Assembly: GCF_002865645.1 (NCBI RefSeq)
Contig: NW_020194626.1
Coordinates: 806,001-870,000, forward strand
Source: Hyaloscypha bicolor E
Lineage: Eukaryota > Ascomycota > Leotiomycetes > Helotiales > Hyaloscyphaceae
DNA length: 64,000 nucleotides
Direction of reading: 5' to 3'
Shown here: positions 34,008 to 44,686 of the stretch, in pieces
How positions within the stretch are numbered: position 1 is the stretch's first letter
How the letters are laid out: every line of letters starts with the position of its first letter
The notes under the pieces: model-generated
What the model was told of the DNA's origin: nothing
The model's input: the letters and a program-made list of their open reading frames with translations, nothing else
Database searches by the model: none
Position numbers and translations under genes: made by a program

Positions 34008-35985
34008 TTATACACGAAGGGTCTCCAACGATTCCACAACATATTCCATCAGCTGTCCGGCTTCTTGGCCTGGGAGATCTTCTCTGGCAAAGATGCATCG
34101 CTCGACTACCTCCCTATACATCCTGCCAGTCTTGCTATTCAAATTTGGTATAAGATTCTGGACTACAACCTTATCTCGGAACCTTTCTGCAGAGTAGTGT
34201 GGCTTGTGATAAAGTTGAAGAACTTTCCACAAACCAATCTCTAACAGAACAATGCCTAAGCTATAAATATCGAAGCTCTTGCAATATGGCTTCCTTGACA
34301 TTCCGTTCAAGGAACTAGGATGGCGGTGGAGATCGGAGGCAGCTGGATTCTTGCTCCCTACAGACATTTCACCGATACCGTCGGGCCGCGAGACATCGAA
34401 GCCTAGAAGATATGGGGATGATATATCTGGTATGCTCGCAGCTGCCGCGGTGGTTTTCGTGGCTGAACTCGAGAACGCCGAAGGGAAGAACAAGACATTC
34501 GAACTGGAGAAAGATTTATGAAGCCAATCAAGGGAATGTAGGGACCATAGAGCAACGGCCAAAGTGTGGGCCAGCTTGAATCGGTCGCCAAGATCTGGGG
34601 TCCTGAACTCGTTGCTATTTATGAGTGTGTTGAGGTTCGAAGACGATGGCTGGGGGGCTTTATATAATAATCCGTATTGGTTCACTGTGGTGTCATCTGT
34701 ATAGCCCAAGCAGTCTCTGGATAAGAGAGGAGTCAGCAACTGCTCCTTGACGATTGTCCCCAGAAGATTGGGACTTTGTCCGGAAGTGTTTAAGAGTGAC
34801 TTTCCCTCACTTACAGCGTGTGGAGATCTGGATGTCGATTAGAAGCACTATGAATGCATCTTGCGAGGTCATCCACTCTTCTAACTGTGTTTAACCTCGC
34901 ATCGAGATCCTCTTTATCATATTCTACCCACTCAACAAGAACATTTTCGATACTGGATGTTGATGGATTTTTATAAGCACCGTGATTTCGTCTGACGTCT
35001 TGACCTGAGAACGAAAGATCCGTTCGTTGTATTTTCAGAGCATACGTTGGCTTGAAATGCGCGGTGGTTTTGGTGTCGAGATTGATTTTCAACTGCTTCA
35101 GGCTAGCGGAAGCGTTCAATTGAGGATATACCCCACTTGAAGCAGTTTCCAGCAAGCTCAATTTAGCCAGATCCCTTTGTGCACTTTGCAGAAGCTCATT
35201 CGTCCCTGATGTGATCGGCGAATTAGCAAGATTGTTCCAAAATAATCAAGATTTTGTCTCGGAGGTATCATGAGACTGGCCGGGTAGGGTTTCTCTCCCA
35301 GTTACCTACATGCTCTCTGAACGCTGGCCAGCCTCGAAGGCGGAAACAACTGTTCAAGCCCATCGTTATAATCCTTCAAGTCTCTTAAAAGCACCTACCA
35401 ACCAATTAACAACGTATTTCTTTAGGAAGGAGAGAGCTGGGAGCATGAGATATCTTCCCACCCAGTGAGGTAAGGAGCTTGGGATATAGGACAAAGAAAT
35501 AGGTCCGTTACTGTAAACTTCTCCTTGTCGGCGATAACCCATTTCGCACGCAACTGCAGCTCATTCCTCAATCTCCCCGCTACACTTGAACTATCCGTCT
35601 TCTTCGGTGCGGGCAGCTTCTCATCAACAGGACTCATAAGCTCCTCTCTTAACCCATACCTATCCTGCAACTTATTAAAATCCGTAATCGTCCGATGCAA
35701 TTGCGTCAAAATAGAGACAGCAAGCTGCCTCAACCTCTGATTCCCCGAATTGCTCTCAGCCTGCAAATGAGCTTCCAGCTTTCCCTCGACAACGCCCCAT
35801 TCTCGTCCCCAGACCAGCAACCGCATTTCTTCGATGCGGATCTTGCAGACGAGTCGCTCGCTATCTCGCCCGAGGTTCGCTGCCGTGGTGAAGAAGGCGT
35901 AGGCCTTTATGCATCCGTCGAAGGTCTGAGCCAGGACCCCGACAGCACCTACAAGACCTAATGCTGTTCCCAGTGCTTCGGCCAT
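34008..35985 (-). CDS. HeLo-domain protein with degenerate C-terminal kinase domain
   Basis: Exons 35512-35985, 35310-35394, 34815-35205 and 34008-34716 give 552 residues. The N-terminus (MAEALGTALGLVGAVGVLAQ, FDGCIKAYAFFTTAANLG, CKIRIEEMRLLVWGREWGV) is a HeLo (prion-inhibition) domain, the helical-bundle cell-death execution domain known from HET-S. The last 230 residues resemble a protein kinase C-lobe (LAHTLAVALWSLHSLDWLHK; FDIYSLGIVLLEIGLWK). However, the catalytic-loop HRD and Lys read HKSFSSSN, and DFG appears as GFD, so catalysis is unlikely. HeLo plus pseudokinase parallels the animal necroptosis protein MLKL. I infer a role in nonself recognition or regulated cell death. Two of three introns are repeat-group members. 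The first ATG is 35985; the frame upstream opens only with TTG. Confidence 0.85.
35206..35309 (-). repeat. Introner-like element, group 3 (copy in HeLo gene)
   Basis: This 104 bp intron opens GTAGGTAACTGGGAGAGAAA in gene orientation. It aligns along its length with the DUF3237 intron at 28222-28340, including GTCTCATGAT and TTTTGGAACAATCT, and carries TGCTAATTC near its end. Confidence 0.87.
35395..35511 (-). repeat. Introner-like element, group 2 (copy in HeLo gene)
   Basis: This 117 bp intron starts GTAACGGACC in gene orientation. It matches the ABC transporter intron at 16798-16911 at about 48 of the first 50 bases and shares CCTAAAGAAATACGT near the 3' end. The exon sequences around the two copies are unrelated. 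Confidence 0.92.
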
Positions 35986-37028
35986 TCTGAAGGCAAATGT
36001 ACGGCAATATAAAGGAACACTCAAGTCATATGTTCAGCAGCAAAATCCCCACTTCTCGGACCCCGCAGCATCACGTGAAACGTGGGTTTGGGATACCTAA
36101 AATAGACAGCATTTTGGATCTTCGGCGTTGGCAGAGGATGAAAAGGATGGAAAAGGTTGAAAACGAGAAATATGAAATTCACATGCAGGCCATCATTTGC
36201 CGTTATGGAGTTCCCTTGCCACTTGCTGCCGAGCTTATGCGCGTGGCTGTGTTGAAAGGCTGAAAGGACGTAGCATATCACGTGCTGGCCTCAAACGGAG
36301 GTCCTAGAGAGCTCTTTACTCTCTTTATTATGCGATGTCTATAAAAGACTCGTATATTTCTCACTAGTTTTAGATCTTTAGTGATCATATCGAGCTTAAA
36401 CAAGCCGTTGGGATGGTAGCTAATTGGACTGGATACCGTGGCTTCTTGAAGCAGACTGACATCTAGGATCTCGCGCCAAGAGGCGGAGGTGGCTGCTTCC
36501 ATCAGGAGAAGGGTACAAGAGGGGTTTAAGGGACTGAAGCGTTCCCAGGACAATCTAGAAAGTCTGAATGCTTCGAAATGTTCGCTCGAGTAATGGCATA
36601 TTCCAAGCCTAGTCTTTTCAATGTCCTCGAAGTTCTGGACATTCGAACCCCCCGAGAAAAATATCTACAGTAATATGAATTGGTATATTGAAATTCGGTA
36701 CATTCTTGAAGATTCATGTTTCTCTATGCGACTCAGGTGCCAGATATGATGTCTGCTTCGATGAGCTATTTTTAGTTACTCGATACTCTCAATATATTAT
36801 GTTGATGGTCATAGGAGGGTGGAAATTCACATGATACGATTGATGCTTTAGAATTTACATTTGGAAGATTGCTATGCGCTGAGAGAGGTGGCAGAGACAT
36901 CTTGTCTCCCCTCGTAAAATGACTGAACTTTCAATACCTTCGCCAGTAACTCCACCAATGCAAGGCACCTATTTTCTTAATTTTCTTAACCTTCGTTCTG
37001 GTATGGCTCTCCTGCCATTCCCTGACGC
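35986..37028. other. 1.04-kb intergenic region
   Basis: This holds the HeLo gene promoter and ERV29 3' region. Reading frames here are short and overlapping. AATGTCC-N10-GGACATT lies at about 36622-36645. No gene is supported. Confidence 0.45.
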
Positions 37029-38152
<1,124 letters not shown>

Positions 38153-39490
38153 GATGAAATCTCAGTCCTGCTGGTTGCGCACCAAAATACTCAGTCTCTG
38201 CAATGGATTCGACTTGGAATATGGATTGCCAGCAAAAGAAGCAGCAGCGTTGTGAAGGAGACGTGGTTCGAAAGGATGTGGTGGTGCAGGAAGGTGTTTA
38301 TAGATGAAAGCTTACGGCTCGGCAATCCAGTCCTGCAAGCTGGCCTCAGAGCAAAGATCGGACCGTGGGGCTTAGCGGATGGGCCTCGCCAAAGCGGACG
38401 GTTTCCCCACAAGGTGGCTTTGTGAACTGAACACCTTTTGTATTTTACCGAAATATTAACTTCAGGTGGGAGAGTGAATTATTTTCTCAATTTGCAAAGT
38501 TAGGAACCGCTAGAAGATCGAAGACCTGGTTTTGTTACTTCCCCATCATGAACATCTTCATGTGCTCCTGAGTCCTGCATCATTATTTCAGCTTGATCAG
38601 AAGTCAAAGAAACTCACCAAAGGAAGGAGCTCGAACTTCTAAAACTGAATGGGACAATTTCATTTCAAACAGCTTTCTGAAAATATCAGTGGGTTTATTT
38701 ATCTATCACAAAGACATCTAACGACTTGACAATTATGCTCACAGGCCCCATGAAGCTCTTTAGCATATATATTCGGATCTCTTGAAGAAGAAAGTAAAAG
38801 GACATTCATCATTTATTATCCATGAGTCCATCCGGATTCTTCGGTCATAAAGAGCAAAGGGACCAATGCTCTCTGAAAACAGCGCTCATAGCGATGCACA
38901 TGTTAGATATATTTACACATTCTCATATTCCAAATTGTTGGCCATTTTTTAAGCAACAAAACACTAGGAGCAAGGAAGCACTTGGCGATCTTCCAAGCAA
39001 TGGTGATTGCATATCACGAAGTCGAAAAGTGGTTTGTGGTGGACAAAAAAGGGCATTAGGGTCCGAATGTTCCAGACGTTGCAAAGTGGGGCTTCCTTTG
39101 GATATTCCATCAGGTGACGTACTGAGTCTTCTCCCTTCAAGTGTCCTAACTTACGTTGGAGACTCCAAGTACTTCACTTCTGGAGACTCTCTGACATTAT
39201 GGCACATTCAAAGACGACTCTCCCTTGATATCTCCGAGGAGTTCCAGAATATCATTAACATCCTCTTCCTTCAATCTAGATAAATGTCACAGGCTGGACT
39301 GGGGATATCTGACACCATGCTGCTTTCACTGTCCATCGCAAGATTGGAACTAAGCATCAGTCATATAATACGTCTGACACCCTTCATTTCCTAAGTACAA
39401 GTGTCGAATGCCCATTCCTAATTGTAGCGTTTTCGCTCGAGCGCCGACCCTTGCCTCCCATCCCTACCAGTCAGGCCATTGAATAACTCC
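38153..39490. other. 1.34-kb intergenic region
   Basis: This holds the promoter of ERV29 and the 3' region of verprolin. A 153-codon plus frame at 38822 has no domain, biased composition or splice logic and is probably chance. ATGTTCCAGACGTTGC near 39065 repeats a string found near 11034. Confidence 0.45.
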
Positions 39491-41447
39491 TCAATGGAAA
39501 GCGCTTAAATCTAAAGGTACACTGCTCCCACGTCCAGCCCGATACCTCTTTGGCCCTCCGTGAAAGTCTCTCGGTTTTGGTAACATGGATTCGTCTTGGA
39601 ACTTCCATCTCGGATCGTTTATGACTAACCTCCTTGATGGCTCAGAATTTCTATGGGGACTAGGATTTTTAGGTAAACCTCCGTTCGAGGATAGAGTGTA
39701 AGAACTTGGGTCTAGCATTGATCTGATAGGTTGCTGGGCTGGAGGTGGCCTGGACGTGGTCGGTATTGGGGAAGCTGAAGGAGGGCTAGTGTTTGGGGGA
39801 GGTGGTGGTGGTGGTGGCGCTGCGGCTGGAGAATTTTGACTCGCTGCACGAATAGCGGCTGCCCAACAAATTAGCACTGTCAAATTCTATAAAAATTGAA
39901 GAGCTCAGAGCCTCAGAGTAGTCTCAAGCTGCCGGGAAAAAGGAACAATGGGGTGGTGACAGCTCTTGAAACAGCTCCCAAGCTCTCAACTCCTACTTGA
40001 AAAGGCAGCAAATTAGTATGAGAATAAGCTTACCTTGCATTGCAAGACTTTGGCCTGAGCCGTTCGTTGATGGAGGAGAAGTTGGTGGGGGAGGGGGTTG
40101 TGATCGGGTCGAACTTATGGGAGGCCGTGGTGCTAGACAATGAATTAGCATAAAAATTTCTTATTTTTGAGGAAAAGCTCAAGAGCTGGGAAGCATTTAC
40201 TTACCAGCAGCAGGAGGTGGTGGAGGAGCAGATGGAGGAGAGGGTGCTAAGTAGTGAATCAGTATATAATTTTCAATTTCTACCAAGGAAGCTGGAAGCT
40301 AAGCTCTCAGGTCAAATGGCGGCTCCTGAGAAGAACCTTGGCTCTGAATCCTCGAAAACAGCGGCATATCGGCACGGACATAGACTTACCAGCAGAAGAT
40401 GGCAGAGGAGGAGCAGATTGAGGAGCGGGTGCTATATAATGAATTAGCATGGTGATTTCTGAGTCCTGAGGGATTCTGAGGAGCAGAGCCTTTAAGACAA
40501 GTGACGACTGTCAAAAAATCCTTGGCCTTGAGCTCTTAAACAAGAAGATAGCAAATCAGTATGGAAATTGGCTTGCCTGAAAAGGGAGGCGAGGGCGCAA
40601 GTGTGGACGGCTTCCTACTGCCTGGAGGCACCGGGGGTTTCTTCCCAATCGGAGGAGGAGGACCTTTCATGGACGCAGCTGACATTGGCCTTGGCGCATT
40701 GAAGCCCCCAGTTTTCCTCAGATTCGCAATAGAAGGGGAAAATGTAGGACCTAATCCATTCTGCGAATTTGGTATTGGCGGTGCAGCAGTTGGTGGTTTT
40801 GGCGCTGCCATTCCTGGTGGCCTCGGTGCAGAACTTGCAGACGACTCTGGATCCGATGTGTACGATGATTCCCGGTTCGCTGTCTGTAATCAGAAAAAGT
40901 GTCATGTCTTAAAATGCTAGAACTCACCTCCTGTATCAACTCCCCCGCCACGCTTCTTCAATTTCGGTATTCCACCTGCAAACAAGCCTGCTAATTGCGG
41001 TGGCTGCTCCATCCCCGATGTACCTCCGGAATCTCTGCTAGTCTGATCGCTATTGCTTCTCGCTCTATTTCCTCCTCCAGGGACAGGCGGTGCAAGTCCT
41101 CCAGGCGCCTTTAGCATTCCAGGTACCGGTGGGGCTCCAGCTGATGGCGCTGCTGACCCTCCAGATGTCTTCCCAATTATCGGCGCTGATCGATCATTCG
41201 TGACCGCTTTCTTAAGCGCTTTACCTTTTGTGATGTCTGATAGTAAAGCTCCCTATGGTAAGGTTAGCATCCTGAAGTGACTTGTTGTAAGCCCAAGGAT
41301 TGAGTAGGGCATAGATACGACTGGTGGGGGCTTCACCCTGTTTGCGGCCGGAGGTCTTGAAGGATGATTTCCAGGAGGTGGAGGAGGCGGTGGAGGAGGC
41401 CCACCCATCCCAGGCATGGGCGGAGGGGGGGGAGGAGGGGGAGGCAT
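39491..41447 (-). CDS. VRP1: Verprolin/WIP-like WH2 actin regulator
   Basis: Verprolin binds actin and WASP (Las17) and is needed for endocytic actin patches. Exons 41337-41447, 40928-41252, 40577-40879, 40390-40431, 40205-40246, 40034-40132 and 39491-39858 give 429 residues. The N-terminus is a polyproline tract, followed by the WH2 motif GALLSDITKGKALKKAVTND. Pro-rich spacers follow. The C-terminus RWKFQDESMLPKPRDF and KRYRAGRGSSVPLDLSAF is the WASP-binding end seen in WIP. Exons 4 and 5 are both 42 bp, 36 of 42 identical by eye, phase-symmetric, and encode Pro/Ser/Ala repeats. Introns 3, 4, 5 and 6 belong to or resemble repeat group 1, and intron 3 starts GCAAGC. Confidence 0.88.
39859..40033 (-). 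repeat. Introner-like element, group 1 (verprolin intron 6)
   Basis: This 175 bp intron starts GTAAGCTTATTCTCATAC in gene orientation. It shares TTTGCTGCC-TTTTC and GGAG[T/C]TG[A/G]GAGC[T/C]TGGGAGC with the ABC intron at 17448-17605. The acceptor is TTGGGCAG, restoring MQAAIRAASQ. Complementary GAGCT/AGCTC blocks suggest folding. Confidence 0.85.
40133..40204 (-). repeat. Shortened relative of group 1 intron (verprolin intron 5)
   Basis: This 72 bp intron follows the second 42 bp exon. Its end, ATGCTAATTCATTGTCTAG, matches the end of the 145 bp intron at 40432-40576. Its middle lacks the long stem region, so it may be an internally deleted copy. Confidence 0.65.
40247..40389 (-). repeat. Introner-like element, group 1 (verprolin intron 4)
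   Basis: This 143 bp intron lies between the two duplicated 42 bp exons. It opens GTAAGTCTATGTCCGTGC in gene orientation and closes TACTGATTCACTACTTAG. Similarity to the other group 1 copies is clear at both ends and weaker in the middle. Confidence 0.75.
40432..40576 (-). repeat. Introner-like element, group 1, GC-AG (verprolin intron 3)
   Basis: This 145 bp intron opens GCAAGCCAATTTCCATACTG in gene orientation and continues GATTTGCTATCTTCTTGT, closely following the ABC intron at 17448-17605 (ATTTCCGTAACGAATTGC and on). The donor is GC rather than GT. It ends GCTAATTCATTATATAG. Confidence 0.87.
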
Positions 41448-41815
41448 ATTGATTCGAGGCTGCTGAGATGGAGTTCGTTGTGGTTTAGAACAAGCCCGCA
41501 GTTAGGCGTTGGAGGGGACTGCTATTGAATCATGGAAGAATCGTCGATCAATTCAGCGGATGTGTCCTTGCAAAGAAAGAAGACCTCGATATGTCCCTGG
41601 AAGCGCTTGGACAGTTGAAATATTGAGGTGCCTGGAGCATTTGCCATGGGATCGTCGTAACGCTGTGGCGCGGCTATCTTCACTTAGTCATCCAAACAGG
41701 GGACACTTACAAGGATTAACTACAATGCTAATTCAACGTTCAACATCGGTTTTTCGATTCTCGATAGCTATGTGATTGAATCAGCGACAGCAATCCCTTC
41801 AACCCTTCCCTCCGA
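41448..41815. promoter_or_regulatory. Bidirectional promoter verprolin/mitochondrial protein
   Basis: These 368 bp lie between divergent start codons and hold both promoters. A short plus ORF at 41509 is not supported by homology. Confidence 0.5.
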
Positions 41816-43084
41816 ATGTCTCGACGTGCTCTCCGGCCCCGAGCAGATGTCTGCCAGCTCTGCGAATCTATGGGAGCTCGACAACCTGTCAGGCAAACCT
41901 TCCGAACCAAAAAGTCTTCCCCAACTCCCCGCGCATCCTTAAGCAGTGGAACGAGACTATACTCTCAGAAACTGCGGACATCAAACGGGCCAGGGATTAC
42001 TGTCGTCAAGACGATCCCATCCAATTCAATTGCTAGAAAGCCTCAAAGGGGAAATGAGGGACATGCGACGGAAGCGGCGCTTGAGAAAGCTTTGGAAGAA
42101 GTGAAGACGACGGCCAATGCACTCCGATCTTTGGAAAAGATTCCTTCGGAGGCAGACACGAACTATGCTCTAGGACGGTGCGAAGTTATGGCCAAGCTCC
42201 TCGTCTTAGAGCCACCTACACCATCCTCGGAGAGCAAAAATGGTGCCACATCTGCTCTCCTTTCCCTAGATGAATCGAGCGCCAAAAAAGTACCTCTCCA
42301 TAAACTTCCTCCAGCTATTCAGCGGATGGTCGATCAATTGTCAAATCTTGCATATTCCATTATCAAGCATCCGCCGATCTTCATCACGCCGGCAGCCTTG
42401 GAAATGTACGTGGAGATTCAGGCAACTCTAGGGAGATCACAGACATTTCCGGAAGTTTTCCATTTGTATGCTTCCAAGCCGCTACCGAAAGAAGGCACCT
42501 CTCCAATACAATACACCGAGCAGAACCCTAACAAGGCCGCCAATGCCATTACGATCCCTGTAGCCGATCGAGCTCTGCAAACTGCTATCAGTGCTAAACA
42601 CTTAGTCGTAGCTATGGATATCATCGAGGCTGCATACACGACTAAAGCTTTCCAGAGAGCTAAGTTTGTCCGAAAAGGCTTGCTTCCAGCCACGGGTCTG
42701 GCAGTCGCTCCGGTGGCAGCTTACACCATCGCTTCACAGCTCGCAATTCTTCAAACGACCATGGATTCTGCTATGGCCACCAATGTTGCTTTTGCTGGCA
42801 TACTTGCCTACGTCGGCTTTACGGCCACGATTGGTGTGGTTGCAGTGACCACAGCCAATGATCAAATGGATCGCGTGACTTGGGCTCCAGGTGTGCCTCT
42901 GAGAGAACGGTGGATGCGCGAAGAAGAACGGGCTGCAATCGACAAGGTAGCCGGCGCCTGGGGATTCCGTGAAAGCTGGAGGCGTGGCGAGGAGGAGGGC
43001 GAGGATTGGGACGCTTTGCGAGAGTGGATTGGTCGAAAAAGTATGATGCTTGACCGCGTGGAGTTAATGGAGGGTATGGAGTAA
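41816..43084 (+). CDS. Conserved mitochondrial membrane protein of unknown function
   Basis: This single-exon gene encodes 422 residues. The first 60-70 residues are rich in Arg, Ser and Thr with few acids (SRRALRPRADVCQ, TRLYSQKLRTSNG), a likely mitochondrial presequence. A hydrophilic helical middle follows (EAALEKALEEVKTTANALRS). Around residues 285-345 lie two hydrophobic segments (LLPATGLAVAPVAAYTIASQ; FAGILAYVGFTATIGVVAV) that look like paired inner-membrane helices. The C-terminus is charged (WMREEERAAIDKVAGAWGF, RESWRRGEEEGEDWDALREW). I do not recognise a named family and infer only location and topology. Confidence 0.7.
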   Translation: MSRRALRPRADVCQLCESMGARQPVRQTFRTKKSSPTPRASLSSGTRLYSQKLRTSNGPGITVVKTIPSNSIARKPQRGNEGHATEAALEKALEEVKTTANALRSLEKIPSEADTNYALGRCEVMAKLLVLEPPTPSSESKNGATSALLSLDESSAKKVPLHKLPPAIQRMVDQLSNLAYSIIKHPPIFITPAALEMYVEIQATLGRSQTFPEVFHLYASKPLPKEGTSPIQYTEQNPNKAANAITIPVADRALQTAISAKHLVVAMDIIEAAYTTKAFQRAKFVRKGLLPATGLAVAPVAAYTIASQLAILQTTMDSAMATNVAFAGILAYVGFTATIGVVAVTTANDQMDRVTWAPGVPLRERWMREEERAAIDKVAGAWGFRESWRRGEEEGEDWDALREWIGRKSMMLDRVELMEGME

Positions 43085-43400
43085 CAATGGGTCCCGAAAC
43101 TGTATGCATCAGTCGAGTCATATGAGTGTAGCGTAGCCCTACCTTACCGCCCTACCTTGGTCCTAAGTATGGTTGACATATGTCATAAATTGTGAGCCCT
43201 TCGCACCTTCCCACACACTCCCAAAAATAGTTGAACTTGGTTGCTCTCCTCTTATTGAATGTCTTCTTCCAATCATTCTTCACCTTTTTCATGTTGCTTT
43301 AATCCCCCATTCATAGAAAACTAGATCTTTCGTTGACAATATCTCTCTTCAATATTCTTATACCTTTACTGCCTTTAATCTTCGGTTACCAATCCACAAG
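43085..43400. other. Intergenic region
   Basis: These 316 bp hold the 3' region of the mitochondrial protein gene, including a short repeat CCCTACCTTACCGCCCTACCTT, and the promoter of the next gene. Confidence 0.4.
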
Positions 43401-44389
43401 ATGCCTTGGAATAAGACGATGGAGGGCCTGTTGGACGACGCGAAGGAGAAAGCTGCGTGCGATCAGAGGGCATGCAATAAGGCTACAATTATGGCGCGCC
43501 TCACGCGGGGCGAAACAGAAGCTGTATTTTGGTCCATGGCTGTTGCAATTATCATGGCTGCCGGATACGCTGGCGTGATATATTCACTAGAAGAAAAAGA
43601 ATACAGGTAGGGTCTATCTCCTATCATCCCCTATTATCTGAAGGGCCATGCTGTTCCCATCTATTTTTAAAATACACAAAGCGATCAATGCTGATTTTCT
43701 GTAGGCTGTATAAAGGAGAAGCCGAGATCTTCAAACGGAAAAGAAATCCAACCGCGAAAGAAAAGGAAATATTTGAAAAGAAAAGGGAAGAACACAAACG
43801 CAGTGTTCATTGGTGCCTGATCAATACTGGCCTTTGCCTGGTGTTCGCCATCGCATGTAATGTTTTCCAAGTCTTGGCCATCATCTCTCTCCAACATTGC
43901 TGGCATGAGGACCTTCTTGGCCTTTACTGGCCGCTCTGGACACTTCTTGGTCTTGGCTCTACCATCGCCATGCTTGGAGTTGTAATCAATCAAATATATG
44001 GCTTGCTGGAACACGAGCTTCCCTGCTTTTCCGTAGGGATGGGTACTCCCGTGCTCGTTGTTTGTGCTATTATACATCTCATTTGGAGCATGGCCACAAA
44101 GAAGATTAATGAGCGAAGGAGTGAACGATCCGATAGAGACGCAGAGGAAGGGTAAGTTACATACTTGCTCCCGCGAATAATTAGAATATTAATTGGGTTT
44201 AGTAGGGTTTTAGCATCGGCTGGGAGCCAGGAGAGCAATCATTCTGCCGCTTTCGAAGCAACAACTCTGTCGCTGGAGGATGGGCCTATCCTTCAGATTT
44301 GGCACTCAAAGAAGCCTCATCCTCCAAATACCACGGTTGTTGGTGAGACCTCAGCGGGTGCTACTCTCCTAGTGCATGTGACAAGATGA
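43401..44389 (+). CDS. Hypothetical protein with four predicted TM segments
   Basis: Exons are 43401-43606, 43705-44151 and probably 44203-44389, giving 279 residues. Without the last splice translation stops at 44155 after 218. Hydrophobic segments are VFWSMAVAIIMAAGYAGVIY, INTGLCLVFAIACNVFQVLA, WTLLGLGSTIAMLGVVI and TPVLVVCAIIHLIW. A charged loop (KRKRNPTAKEKEIFEKKREE) lies after the first. The last exon is supported by a good GTAAGT donor, GGTTTAG acceptor and an open, in-phase frame, but its soluble tail has no domain I know. The family is not recognised. A membrane protein of unknown role is all that can be said. Confidence 0.65.
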
Positions 44390-44686
44390 AGGCGGCCAAG
44401 AACTCTGCAATATTTGCTCCAGAAGCAGGAAGCCTTCAGTTGCAGAGGCCTCCACCCCTCCTTCATCCCCGTCCCGGAACCAGGCCGTTCCGAGAGAAAA
44501 TTCTTGAAGCTGCCTTAGTTTCAATACCTCGCATGTCGAAGATGGCGAGTGGGAAAGGGGCAGGCCGTAAGTCATCTGAACAATGTCATCAATCAATGCT
44601 ATGGCACTTAATTCGGCTTTCTTCAATGCTTCTTCGTTGAAGACCAGGAGAATAGCTCTATTTCGGCAACTTCTTTTCAACCTAGC

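Noticed and set aside
38822..39283. 153-aa plus-strand frame
   Set aside because: No domain, no codon or amino-acid pattern of a real protein, no splice signals; sits in a region with dispersed short repeats.
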